Source: Limnephilus marmoratus (Eukaryota; Arthropoda; Insecta; Trichoptera; Limnephilidae). From it: 64,000 nt of DNA. The stretch spans positions 53,869,285-53,933,284 of the forward strand of contig OU862910.1 in assembly GCA_917880885.1 (NCBI GenBank), given 5' to 3'. Shown here piece after piece: positions 23,941 through 34,734 of this stretch (the stretch's first letter is position 1; each line of letters starts with the position of its first letter). Made by a program: the position numbers and the translations under genes. The notes beneath the pieces are model-generated. The model ran no database searches. It was given only the letters and a program-made list of their open reading frames with translations, and had not been told where the DNA came from.

Positions 23941-24719
23941 AATACGTAATGTTAATATTATTTATAATGTTCAAGCAAATGTTCATGTCGGAGGTCGCAG
24001 GAGCAGGGCTTGACAGTGTCGTGTGAATACTAAATAGGGCCTATAATATAACAGAAAACAGAATACATAACACCGAAGACTTACGTTTTACCTTCAAAAC
24101 ACTTCGACCATTTCAGGCACGTGCCACGCTTTTAGTAAGTGTGTGGTTTCGGTAGACTACGGACAGTGCCGGATTAAGCTACTGTGGCGGCCCCTAGGCG
24201 GTAAAAATAACATCATATAGGTAATTTGATCACGTTAAGCGGAAAATAAGCGTCGAAAGCGAATTTTATTTCATTCATGCCCAATAACATACTAGGTATT
24301 TGAATAAATAGTTATAAATATATTTTTTTGTTTTAATTTTAATGTGTGTATTTTTTACAGAAAATGTAAAAATTATTATTACATATTATTCAGAGCATTA
24401 TAAAGAAAAATAAAAATTGCTTTTAATAAAAATATATATTGACAAGGATCTTGTGTTTGGTGGGGGAATTAACGATCAAATAATAAAACCGTATAAGTAA
24501 TAAAATATTAAAAATTGTAATAACTAATGACAATAAAATAATATTAAAAAAAAAAACAGAAAATAAGGACGGAAAACGCAAGATTTACCGATAACGTCAA
24601 AGAAGAATTTGATAAAATAATAAGAAATATGGACTATGATAGTTTTAGGTAATTTTTCGATTTTAGCTGAATTTATGAATACTTTAGGTAATTTTTAAAT
24701 TTAAAGGAAGGTTGTTATT
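23941..24719. other. Non-coding AT-rich DNA
   Basis: No coding similarity or complete element was recognised. Confidence 0.5.
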
Positions 24720-25052
24720 ATAGTTATTCATGAGAAGTGTGCATTTTTAATATGATTGGTGTTCACTCTTGGGATTTCAATGTAAAACCGATATCTTACT
24801 GATTTGTTTTTCTTTCGGGAGGGGGGCTCGCGGGACGGGGGAAGCGGGCGAGTGGAGAGGTGAGAGGGAAGGTGGAGGAGGCGGAGTGGGAACGCGGAAC
24901 CGAACAAAGTGATTTTTTTAAACAGAGATAATTGGAGGACTGGGTAATGACATAGACTACCTTTTATTGCGGAAAACATTTCATTCCCGTGGGAAAATTC
25001 TTTATACAGTAATTTCCCCTTAATACCATGCGAGCGAAGCCGCGGGTTAAAG
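24720..25052 (+). mobile_element. Helitron-like element, plus orientation (partial)
   Basis: The right end GCGAGCGAAGCCGCGGGTTA then AAGCTGG matches the inverse of the end at 59774 (CTAGCTTTTTCCCGCGG), with CTAG mutated to CTGG. A purine-rich tract occupies about 24815-24895. The left boundary is uncertain. Confidence 0.5.
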
Positions 25053-25925
25053 CTGGTAATTTATATTTTTGAATTATAATACTACGAACACCTAACCCCA
25101 ACTAATAAGGTATTTTTGGAAAGATTTTTTTGGGTATATTCTGATACGCATTTCTGATCAGAATTTCAAATAAAAATATTTTTGGCGGTGTAAATTGATA
25201 ATTCGGCCTTGCGTGCGACGCCCCCAAGCGGCGCCCAAGGCAATTAAATGCTCTGTCATGTGGTTAATCCGACTCTGAACTCTGACTACAGAATAATATA
25301 TATTATAAAGGTGGCTCAAAACTACCGATATGGTTTGAATCTTATTACAAATTACAATAAGATTAAAAATTAATTTTGCGCCACAACAACAACAACGTAA
25401 CAACTTGGTTTTGAAGTTTCAAACGTTTGGACGTAGCGTATTATTGCGACAAAATGTCATCACGCCAGTTATGAAATAATTCACTACAAACCTACTAAGT
25501 ACATTATTATTCTACAAATGATCAGCAATTTTTGTCGCTGAATTTATATGTCTATAAAAGAGGTATAAAAAATCAATTTATAAGAAAACTTTTTTATAAG
25601 ATGTTGACATTCAATATTTTATTTGAGGAATCTTATCTAAGTATTTTTTGTAAAATTCTAGTTAGTGGAAAACTAGACAACTTTTTTACTTACATCTTTA
25701 TTTACTTATTTTTATTCTGCTTAAATAAAATGTAGGAATATACTCTATACGAGCTCATATTCTTTTTTTTATTGTAACACATAATTGTATCCTGTAACTA
25801 AATACTAGTTGTTATCATACATACTTTGTTTAATAATAATCTTTATTTAATATTAATTTGTTTGTTAATATTGTAATCCACGACGAAAAATCTGATCATG
25901 TAGGTACTCTGTAAACAACATAATC

Positions 25926-26045
25926 CTATTTGTACCGTAATTAACCCTTCTTCCGAAATTAAATATCTCGGCGAGATCATTGATCAAAACCGGAAGTGGA
26001 ATAGTCACATTTCAGAGCTAGTGAAGAGAATAAGGAAATGTATAT
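25926..26045 (+). pseudogene. Non-LTR RT fragment, 5' half of a split element
   Basis: The plus strand encodes EIKYLGEIIDQNRKWNSHIS then ELVKRIRK, the YLG-ID-W-HI segment just after the catalytic palm of Jockey/CR1-type reverse transcriptases. It ends abruptly at a Helitron-like insertion and appears to continue at 27255. Confidence 0.65.
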
Positions 26046-27250
26046 TTATATATATTTTCCCCTTTACACGAGTTTTTCCCTCTCCGCACTCCACTCCCCC
26101 CATCAACCCCCCTCCCCCTCCACCCACCTCTCCCCACACTCCACTCCCCCTATAAACCCCCCACCCCCCCTCCCCCACTCCTTCCCCTCACCTTCTCTCA
26201 TCACTCATCCATTAACCCCCCTCTCCCTCCTCCTCCTTCTCCACCGACCCCTCCCCACCCCATACCCCTCCCCACTCCACCTTCCCCCACCTTCCTCTAC
26301 CCCTCCCCCTTCCCCTTCCTTCCCTCCCCCCTCTCCCACCTAACTTCGCCTCCTCCGCCTTCCCTCTCTCCCTCCACCCACCCCTCCCTTCATACCCTAC
26401 CCCTCAACATTCCCTCGCCCCACACCACTCCCCCCCCATCAACCCCTTCCCCCCACCCCCTACCCCTCCCCACACCCTCGTCCATCCTTTTCCTTTAACC
26501 TTCCTTCCCTCCCCCCTCTCCCTCCCCTAACCCCCTCCCCTCCACCCTCTACCTCTCCTACCCCTCCCCTTTCCTCCTTCACCAACACCCTCCCAATACC
26601 CCCTCCCCCCTCCCCACTCCCCCCTCTCACCTCTCGCATTCAACACATTCATTCTCGATACATTCAGTTTTCAAACTGTTCGCGTGCCATCTATTAAATT
26701 TTTTATACAAATTTCATAATGCCAGAACTCAATGGTATTTTTATACAAAATAACGAACTAAAAAAGAATTATCCAATTTGGTGCAGTCTTTCGGGTTTAT
26801 GCGCGTACATACATTTCGGTGATTCATTTTTAGAGAGAGTTAACATTAAGTACGACGCCAACAAACACTCTTTTTAGGGTGAAATTCCTAATTAAAAAAA
26901 AAAAAAACATCGTTTCCAAGGCGACAATTGGTTTGCTTTTTTTCTGACGTTTGCAATAAATCGATTTTGTTATGGACAGAAAACCTACGATAAATACGCC
27001 AGAGATTATTCATAACACAAGAGCTTACCAATATATGTAGCCTATAGTACGCGCAAATAATGTAGTTTTCTGTAAGTGAAAGATTTTTTAAAATCCAGTC
27101 AGTAGTTTTTGCGTGAAAAAGTAACAAACATACATCCAGACATCTATACAAACTTTCGCCTTTATAATATTAGAAGGATTAGTAAGATGTTAATTTAAGT
27201 ACCTTTATGATTGTAATAAATAAATTTTAAAAAATAAATTAAAAAAAAAT
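26046..27250 (-). mobile_element. Helitron-like insertion with a ~580-bp polypyrimidine tract
   Basis: From about 26055 to 26640 the plus strand is almost pure C and T. To its right are TTTTTTATACAAATTTCATA and ATTATCCAATTTGGTGCAGT, and then ATGCGCGTACATACATTTCG, the signature also found at 54886-55392 and 59127-59604. The 5' end lies near 26840 on the minus strand. The further sequence to 27250, ending in an A-rich stretch, may be a second element. The whole block separates two halves of one LINE fragment. Confidence 0.5.
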
Positions 27251-27254
27251 ATTT

Positions 27255-27425
27255 GTTAGGTTAACAAATATTTTAAATGTAAAAATTATCAAAAATGTGT
27301 ACAACGCCCTTGTTCATTCTTTACTTATCTACGGAATTATTGGTTGGGGAGGATCTTACAAAAACAGTCTAAACTCAGTAAAAGTTTCGCAAAGAATCAT
27401 CATTAGTGTAATATTTAAAAAAATC
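27255..27425 (+). pseudogene. Non-LTR RT fragment, 3' half of the split element
   Basis: The plus strand encodes LTNILNVKIIKNVYNALVHS then LLIYGIIGWGGSYKNSLNSV and VSQRIII, the thumb region typical of Jockey/CR1-type LINEs (IYYALFHSxLxYGIxxWG). It is collinear with 25926-26045, with only a few residues missing. Confidence 0.65.
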
Positions 27426-28060
27426 TACCTTCTCAACAGAATAACTTTTTAAAATGTTTCCAGTTCCAAATGTCGATGACATATTCAATTCTTTGTTATT
27501 TTTTTCTTTACACATTTTTATAATTCCATTATAAAGATATGTAAAGAAAAAAATAACAAACAATTTTAAATATAAAGAATTACAAACTAATGAGAAATGG
27601 AAACCAATTTATTACACCTAATTTAAAACAACTCAAATACAAAATCATTATTTTTTCCAAGTCCTAAAAAACTATAATAACCTGGAATAACCCTAACTTC
27701 TGAATTACGCTGAACCAATCAGAACAAATAAATAAAATTAAACAATTTAAAAAAAAAAACTTATTAAAGTAAATATTTTATACAAAACATATTATAACTT
27801 ACAACCTAAATAAGAATCGTGGCTCCCTTATCAGGCACAAAAGCTCCTTTTTTCTGGTAAGATACATATAATGACCAAAAACGACCTATGTATGTATATA
27901 TATAATATTAAAATATTCTTTAATATTATATATATACAATGTATACGTATATATAATGCCCAAATGTCAATGGGTAAGCACTAGAGATGCCATACACCAA
28001 AACCATAAATAAAGTGTGTTTAAGAGGGTGCACACACCTTGTTACAAATACTTTTATGTA
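27426..28060. other. Non-coding AT-rich DNA with an AT palindrome
   Basis: No gene was seen. ATATATAATATTAAA near 27898 is inverted as TTTAATATTATATAT near 27920, an AT-only palindrome able to form a hairpin. Confidence 0.5.
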
Positions 28061-28222
28061 ACAACCTCTCCAGCTGGACTCTCTCGACCCAACGCCTTAC
28101 ACCGCCGTGGGAGACGATTCGTACGTCCGTCGCTCCTGGGAACATTGACCCCACATATTTCCTTCACATAGCAACCCCAAAAAATGACAGGACATTTTTC
28201 TTCAGGGCCTCCTCCATGTAAA
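28061..28222 (+). mobile_element. Retroposon R, copy 5 (internal and 3' part)
   Basis: It contains CAGCTGGACTCTCTCGACCC, ACGTCCGTCGCTCCTGGGAA and a collapsed 3' hairpin with TTCAGGGCCTCC. The 5' half is missing. Confidence 0.6.
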
Positions 28223-28715
28223 AAGAAACAATGTTATATAAAATACCTTTATATAAATTACCTGCCTCGGAACAGACTGTGTCTAGTGAGGTGGGTAAAA
28301 GAAAACTATGTGCATAAATGAAAAAAAAATGCCCGGGTTGCCGGCACTGAAACTGAAACTGAAAAACTGAAAATAAAATCATTGTCATGAATTTTTAGGG
28401 AAAGTCTTTGAACTGGCTTGAATTTAGTAAGATTGATATTCATATTCAAAAAAAGGTATATGTCCTGTGTAATATGTTGTCTACATCAACAGTATATATA
28501 TTATGACTATGTATTTTATGTTATTGTTGTGTTATTTGTACATTATTATTATTATGACAGGGTATATTATGTTCTCGATAGCTTGTTATATATATGTCCT
28601 GTATCATGTTCTCGACAGTAGGTATAAGTCATTCAGCTCAAAGTTCTCAAAAGTATAAGTCACCTATTTTACGTTATTTGTACGACAGCGTGCCATTTTT
28701 TGTCTGATAACTATA

Positions 28716-29013
28716 CAGGGTGTTAAGGGACGTACTTGACTTACTTAACCAGTGATTCCTGACATTATTTGGAGTAAAAAATGTAAATGAAATTTTGGTC
28801 TCCGGTGACATTTTTGATGTTTTTTTTTTTTTACAAAAACATAAAAAAATAGTAGAAGTTGAACAGTTGAAGGCGGGGTAAGGGGTTCGTCGGACACCCG
28901 GCTGAGTGACCGGTGACGACATGCAGAAGAATTTTTTTTGTTTGATTTTGAAGAAGAAAATTTAAAAAAAAAAAAACCGTCAAAAAAAGTCAAGTACGTC
29001 CATTAACATCCTG
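28716..29013. mobile_element. TIR element B (298 bp, TA duplication)
   Basis: It begins CAGGGTGTTAAGGGACGTAC then TTGACTT and ends AAGTCAAGTACGTCCATTAA then CATCCTG. The flanks are TA on both sides. Its first seven bases equal those of element A, but the rest differs. Related interior text (CGGCTGAGTGACCG) recurs near 62002. No transposase frame. Confidence 0.8.
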
Positions 29014-29773
29014 TATAATGAAATAATTTTTTTCAAATGTTTTTTTTTTTTTTTTAATTTCGTAAAATTGGAAAATTGAAAATACTATGTTACCCTTGTG
29101 ATAAATCGAAGTACGCAACGCACGGGAACTTTTGAAGTAAGTCCAATAGATGTTTTAAAAAATCCTGTTCAAATTGGCCATATTTTGGCCAGCGAATGCT
29201 TGAGGATGTTTGCAAATTGGCCAAAAACGATCCAGTGGGTATGATAATGGTCTACATTTTTAGATTTAAAGTAGGTACTTACCTAAGTACATAATAAGTA
29301 CTTTTTTGCCAGAATATTTCATTTCTTTCAAAAAGTAAAAATAGGGATGACAAGCCAGACACTCTGGTCTAAATCAATTAAAAATTACACGTTTCTATGA
29401 AGTTTAATAGCTTACAATTCCAAGAGACCCGCGAGCCGTCATAAGCGTTAAAAGGGAATTAATGATGATTTGTTGACAAATAATATAATGTACGCACACC
29501 GCACACCGAGCCAGGTTAAGTACATTTCGATACCTCAGTTCAAAAGAGTAACAACTCAAAAATCATAGTTCTGAGATAATAATATTTTAAGAAGATTTAA
29601 TCTTCTACTAAGATCGAAGTGTAGGAACATTTAATTTATGTGAATTTTAATGAAATTCCTAGATTTCTAAAAATACAAATTCTAATCAGAATTTTTAAAA
29701 ATTTATATCACTCTTTTAATGAGTTTTCAAAGGTTTTCATGGATTTTTCGTAGTTGTCACAGTTTGGATCTAA
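29014..29773. other. Non-coding AT-rich DNA
   Basis: It holds a T homopolymer near 29039-29055; no gene or complete element was recognised. Confidence 0.5.
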
Positions 29774-29930
29774 AGCAGTAATTCCCAAAGTGGTCCAGGT
29801 GGACCACCAGGGGTCCATGGGAGACTCAAAGGGGGTCTACGGTTGGCGTGATAAAAAATGGGGATTCACAAGTTGTAAGCGGGGGTCCACGAAAATTTAT
29901 CTGGTTTCGATAATAAAGATCAAAAATGTC
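29774..29930 (+). mobile_element. hAT element 4 family, left-end fragment
   Basis: CAGTAATTCCCAAAGTGGTC and GGGGGTCTACGGTTGGCGTG closely match the left end of the complete element at 30762. The right end is absent. Confidence 0.65.
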
Positions 29931-30069
29931 ATAGGCGGAATGACTTGATGAGGATATTCAGAAAACTCAAGTAGACAAGTGTATGGAGGCTACGAAGCAT
30001 TGCACAAAGAGGAGAGCGATTGTACTATCTCATTCTCTCGCAGGCTAAATCCTATAGATGTATGTATTC

Positions 30070-30352
30070 TGCCATAGGTCACCCCAAGTGGTTCGCTACG
30101 TTTGGTGATTTAGCAGGGGTGCCCGGGTTCATGGGGGTGAGGTTTGTCTAGGTCTTGGAGGCGGATGACCAGGACACACTGAACCCCAGGTTCCTACCCA
30201 CCCCTTAAACCCTTTTCCTTCCCAGAACTCTCATCTCCTTCCTTCCCTAAAAAAAATACCCTCCACTTAGCATCCCCAAAGATGACATAGGCCCTGAGGG
30301 AAATTATTTTCCCCATGGCCTCCTGTGTGGAGCTCATGTAAAAAAAAAAAAA
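30070..30352 (+). mobile_element. Retroposon R, copy 6 (internally deleted subfamily)
   Basis: TAGGTCACCCCAAGTGGTTC, then GGTTTGTCTAGGTCTTGGAG jumps directly to CCAGGACACACTGAACCCCA, omitting about 170-190 bp present in copies 1, 3, 4 and 13. The 3' hairpin and A tail are intact. Copy 8 has the same deletion. Confidence 0.75.
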
Positions 30353-30761
30353 TTGTCTCTTTTTAGTGTTGCTATATTTCGTTTCATCGAGTTTAAAATC
30401 ACAATGGTGCTAAAGAAGTCTCCACTTCAAAAAAAAAACTCCCATTTTGGAAACAATTTTCAAAAATATATATTCTTACAAATGTAAGCTGATTTTATTA
30501 TTTCTTAACAAACCTGAATACATACCCAACATGAAAAAACCATTCAAAGGAGTTTTCAAAGAAATAATGACCGATATACTTTTTTGAAAACGTAAAATAT
30601 CGTTATTTCCGCCATTAACAGCTGGCAAAAGTCTCGCGCAAATGTCATAGAAAATTCATTTGAAATCATTCAGAGTAGCTACAATGTTCAAGTAGAAAGT
30701 AGGTCCCAGATCGATAGATAGATTTATCTGAGCTTGTCTGTCAAACACCTTTTCTTTATAT

Positions 30762-32225
30762 CAGTGATTCCCAAAGTGGTCCAGGTGGTCCACGGGAGAC
30801 TCGACGGGGGTCTACGTTGGCGTGATAAAAAAAATGGGGGTCCACAAGTTGTGTGTGGGGGTCCACGAAAATTTATCTGGTTTCGATAGTAAAGAACAAA
30901 ATTATTGGCTTGGCTTTACCTATCAATGTAGGGATGTAGGCAGATAATACACTACTCCAAAAAAATTAAGGGAGCAAAAAAAACCGGTGAAAATTTTTCG
31001 GTGATTTTGACAGGCTGTATAAAAAAAATGTGTGGCTGTGAAAAATGGTCGAATTGAGACTTTAAAAAAAGCATTTTGAAGCTTTAAGATTCTAATTTTC
31101 ATTTTTTTTTCAAATTTGTAATAGATTGTGCGAAAAAATAATTTTGCAAATTTTTTGGTCCACGAGCTTGAAATTTTTTTTTCAGTTAAGCCGGCTTATG
31201 GATCAGATATTTAGCAATAATTTCCTTTTTTAAAACCTCTCTTAATTTTTTTGAGTAGTGTATTTTAAGAAGGTCAGCGACTGTTACTTGTAAAAACTTG
31301 CATATTCGATATTTAATTCTATTAAGGTGGAAAATACAGGACTAGGTTTTTTTGTTGATTTTCATAAATTTTTTGGCATGGAAGAAATATGTATAATTTA
31401 CTTTAAACTTTGAGGTCATTTTATACATCTATTTAAGAAAATATTGTGAAATTTTCAAACCATTTCCTCAGAAAATATGAAAATTATCAGCTGCTATACA
31501 TTGAGCGTCACCATCGGACGTAGCTTTTGTGCGCATTTTTGAGGCCATAGTTATCATCTCAAATCAATAGGGGTTTGAATTAAATTTAAGAACATGTGTC
31601 TCTTATATGTAAACTTTACTTTTCCCAAAAAAATGGAAATTAATTTTTTTACTGGTGTGTATAAACAGGAAACTTTGATTTTTTGCCACTTTTTTTCATT
31701 TTTTGTAATTAAAAAATACTTTTGACAATGATATTACTACGAATTTCGGTTCTCTCAGATAGATCGTAATTATATAAATAAGGTATTTGCAAATTTTTAA
31801 AATGTGTGGTTAAAAACTTTCTAAAAACGTGCACACAAATTCAAAAAATGTCGTATCAAGAAAAATGCGTTTCAAGTTTATCACGCAGTTTGACACAAAC
31901 ACCCTCATGACACCGGATCGAATCGGAATTTTTATTTAAAACTTTGGGAAAATATTCAATAGTTATACTTTATGAAATAAAAAAAAAAAATTTGAGTCAT
32001 CTACATGTATTTCCCCACAAGAAAACACACCATTTTTCTTTTTATTTATACCACTCCGAATTTAGGGTTGGAACTCAGCCGCAACGCAAATTTCCATCGT
32101 TAGATCTAATCTTCACAATTTTAGACGAGTTTGGGAATGTGGTAGAAATGTAGCAGCAGAGGGTCCACCGAAATCAGTAAAATTTTGAAAGGGGTCTACG
32201 AGAAAATTAAGTTTGGGAACCTCTG
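30762..32225. mobile_element. hAT element 4, complete non-autonomous copy (1464 bp, 8-bp duplication)
   Basis: It starts CAGTGATTCCCAAAGTGG and ends AAGTTTGGGAACCTCTG. CTTTATAT is duplicated perfectly at 30754-30761 and 32226-32233. No transposase homology was seen in the interior, which holds a nested mariner-like MITE. The right duplication is itself followed at once by an LTR. Confidence 0.9.
30950..31260. mobile_element. Mariner-like MITE nested in hAT element 4 (311 bp, TA duplication)
   Basis: CACTACTCCAAAAAAATTAA on the left is matched on the right by TTAATTTTTTTGAGTAGTG, flanked by TA at 30948-30949 and 31261-31262. The TIR of about 25 bp and the TA site fit Tc1/mariner. No transposase frame. 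Confidence 0.8.
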
Positions 32226-32233
32226 CTTTATAT

Positions 32234-32972
32234 TGTTACGATGCACAAATACGCCCCTGCAAATTACTCGGCCCCTCCTCCCAAGTTGTAACGCACGCCA
32301 CTGCGCAAACTACAGTTTCGCTCCCTCTCCGCTAGCTTGCCGGCGCGCTACCGGCGGCGGAACCCAAGCCACCGTCGGCAGCCAGCCGCCAACCGCCACT
32401 ATGGCCACTCTCCTGCAGCTCCCGGTCTAGTGCGCACGTATAATGTGAGACCATTCCGCGCCCATTCTGGAAAGTTCCACGCGGGAACAATGGAACGTGT
32501 TTTACCTCGTGATACACGAGGACACCAAGAATGGCCGAATTCTTTCCCAACACTGAAGATACAAGAGTCCAGACACTCACTGTGAGTACCCAAGCCGTTA
32601 TATTCCCCCATATTTGCGTGTGTTCGATGTAAATTCACCGCGGAGATAAATAACCCCTTCCCGAGAGAGAGATTGTAGGGACAGATTCCTCCATTTTAGA
32701 CAAAACTGTTGTTGCTACCCTGTACTACTCTGTATGCATTATTGTAATATTGTGTTTACGCAAGTGTTTTACCCAATATAACTGTTGTTTACCCTGGCTA
32801 CTGGTTTCACTGCCTTCCCCCAGCCCGTAGAAATTTGAGCTATATTTCAGGGAAGCCACACCAACGCCTCACAGATCCTACCACCCTGGTGGTGGGGGCC
32901 TCTCCCGCTTTGCTGACCATCCTGAGCTAGTCTGTCGGCAGAATGTAGGGACCCCAGGTAGGTCCGCTAACA
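32234..32972. mobile_element. Solo LTR of an LTR retrotransposon (739 bp, 4-bp duplication)
   Basis: It starts TGTTACGATGCACAAATACG and ends GGTAGGTCCGCTAACA, the TG...CA limits of an LTR. ATAT is duplicated at 32230-32233 and 32973-32976. It is far more GC-rich than its surroundings. No internal region, primer-binding site or second LTR adjoins it. TGTTACG ends with a 4-bp duplication are usual for Ty3/Gypsy-type elements. A solo LTR is the product of recombination between two LTRs. Confidence 0.85.
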
Positions 32973-32984
32973 ATATGTAAGGGT

Positions 32985-33716
32985 TAAAATCGCATTTTTT
33001 TACCTTTTTAGATGAGCTAAGATGAAGCCATGCGAAATAATGCAAATTCATACTAAATCATGTATTTTTGTATTGAAAATTTGATCGCTTAGAAGGATTG
33101 TAGATACTTTAATTAAATACTGCGTGTAGAACATATCTTGGCCTTTAAAAACATCATTGGTCATTTTTTTATAAGCCTAGAAAAAATAAAGTATTAGGTC
33201 TATAAAAAAACACTTTCAAGTGCAAACTCTCCTACTTATAAGCCCCTTTTCGGATATGATTTTATTGTTTAATGTGGCAAATTCACTTTCTTTTACAATA
33301 ATCGCAAAAAAATTGTTTTTACGCCCGAACTTCACAAAATAAAATAAAATATGCATTTTCTAGTTGTTATTTTTGACATCAATCAATACGGCCAGCTCTC
33401 GACGAATTTGTAATAAATGAACCTTATGCCGTCCACCTAAGAACTACATACTTGAAACGCCCATTTCGTATCAGTTACGCCCCGCCTGCAATAGGGAATA
33501 TAGGTCCTAGAATCTGAGTCGGCGTCGCTAGGTTCCGTGAAATCAATTTTAAATTTCCTTGTATTATAATAAACAACGCGTAAAAATGCAGTTAAGTTAA
33601 CCTTTTCCAACCTTTCCAAAAGTTTTTTCTCAAGTATTTTTAAACTCCTCCCAAAAAGAGGCGTGGATTCCGATTACGATTTTTTCCTTGACTATTGGAT
33701 CACCTTAAAAGCAAAA
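32985..33716 (+). repeat. ~730-bp dispersed repeat D, copy 1
   Basis: It matches 43205-43945 in the same orientation: AAGATGAAGCCAT, AAATTTGATCGCTTA, TAAATACTGCGTGTAGAACA, CCAACCTTTCCAAAAG and CTCAAGTATTTTTAAACTCC. Not coding; element class unknown. It starts just after the solo LTR. Confidence 0.7.
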
Positions 33717-34214
33717 CTTTAAATTTTTGAGTTGCTACACTATGGAACTAATGTATGGATTTGATTATTAGAAACCTTGGCAGAAACACAAATTATTATT
33801 CATGTTCACAAGGAATTTGGCAATATTTAAGCATTATCACTATAACCAATGCGAACAGTTAATGAATATTTTATTTAAATATTTGAAATAATATTGAGAA
33901 AGTTTGCATGCTGTTTATTGCCTATACTTAACATGCATTCATAATTAATAATTAGAATTCTTTTCATACTTTTCTCATACGTGATTCCAACCATGATCCG
34001 CCAAGTCGGATTGTAACTAATAATACATAACTGGCAGTTAAAAACCCGCTCCGCAGGTTTTAGCTGCTAGGCCCTGCGGGCGGCTTTGTTTCGGCTTCAT
34101 CCAAATTAAGTGTGAGTGACCATTTTATAAATTCGATAGGAACTGGTTCCAAAAATAGCCGGTTCCTAGGATCCACTGTGGTAGTGTTGGGTAGGACACG
34201 ACATCGGAATGAAT
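33717..34214. other. Non-coding AT-rich DNA
   Basis: No gene was recognised. A short motif (GTAGTGTTGGGTAGGACACG, 34181) is shared with 49516. Confidence 0.5.
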
Positions 34215-34650
34215 TTGTATGAGGTACTCAAATACTGATAAACCCCTTCCCCTCCCGCGTTCCCCTTCCACCTTCCCCACCTTCTCTCTCCCCTCTCCCG
34301 CACCCCCCTCCCGCCAACCCTCCTCCCGCTTTCCATATATCCAGTCCCAGTATATTCAGTTTTCAAACAGCTCGCGTGCCACCTTTTACAATTTTTTTAT
34401 TCAAATGTTCATTTTTCATATAGGTATTACAAATATTCATTTTTGTATATTATAAGAACAATCAATCAAATTTGTCTACCTATTTAAAATATTTATAATT
34501 CTTTATTCGGTTCAAAGCGTTAGGCGAATACTTTAAATAAATTCATTAATTTTAAAAGTTTCAATTGAAAAATTGAATTTTGTTTTAACAATCTTTGTTT
34601 GCAAAATGTCATTCTCAAATTTTGACATTTTTGATAGTTTTGCAAGAGAT
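34215..34650 (-). mobile_element. Helitron-like element, copy with polypyrimidine tract
   Basis: A C/T-rich block at about 34233-34330 is followed by TTTCCATATATCCAGTCCCA, AAACAGCTCGCGTGCCACC and GCAAAATGTCATTCTCAAAT, collinear with the Helitron at 59774-60382. Ends not resolved. Confidence 0.55.
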
Positions 34651-34688
34651 TTTGTATTTATTAAAAAACTTTTCAGATGTATTGTCGT

Positions 34689-34726
<38 letters not shown>

Positions 34727-34734
34727 TATTAATA

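Noticed and set aside
26038..26343. 101-codon Pro/Ser-rich frame
   Set aside because: It is a product of the C/T-rich tract; no codon structure or domain.
32234..32972. A GC-rich gene or CpG-island promoter
   Set aside because: The block has exact TG...CA limits and a 4-bp duplication, so it is a solo LTR; its short frames on both strands are incidental.
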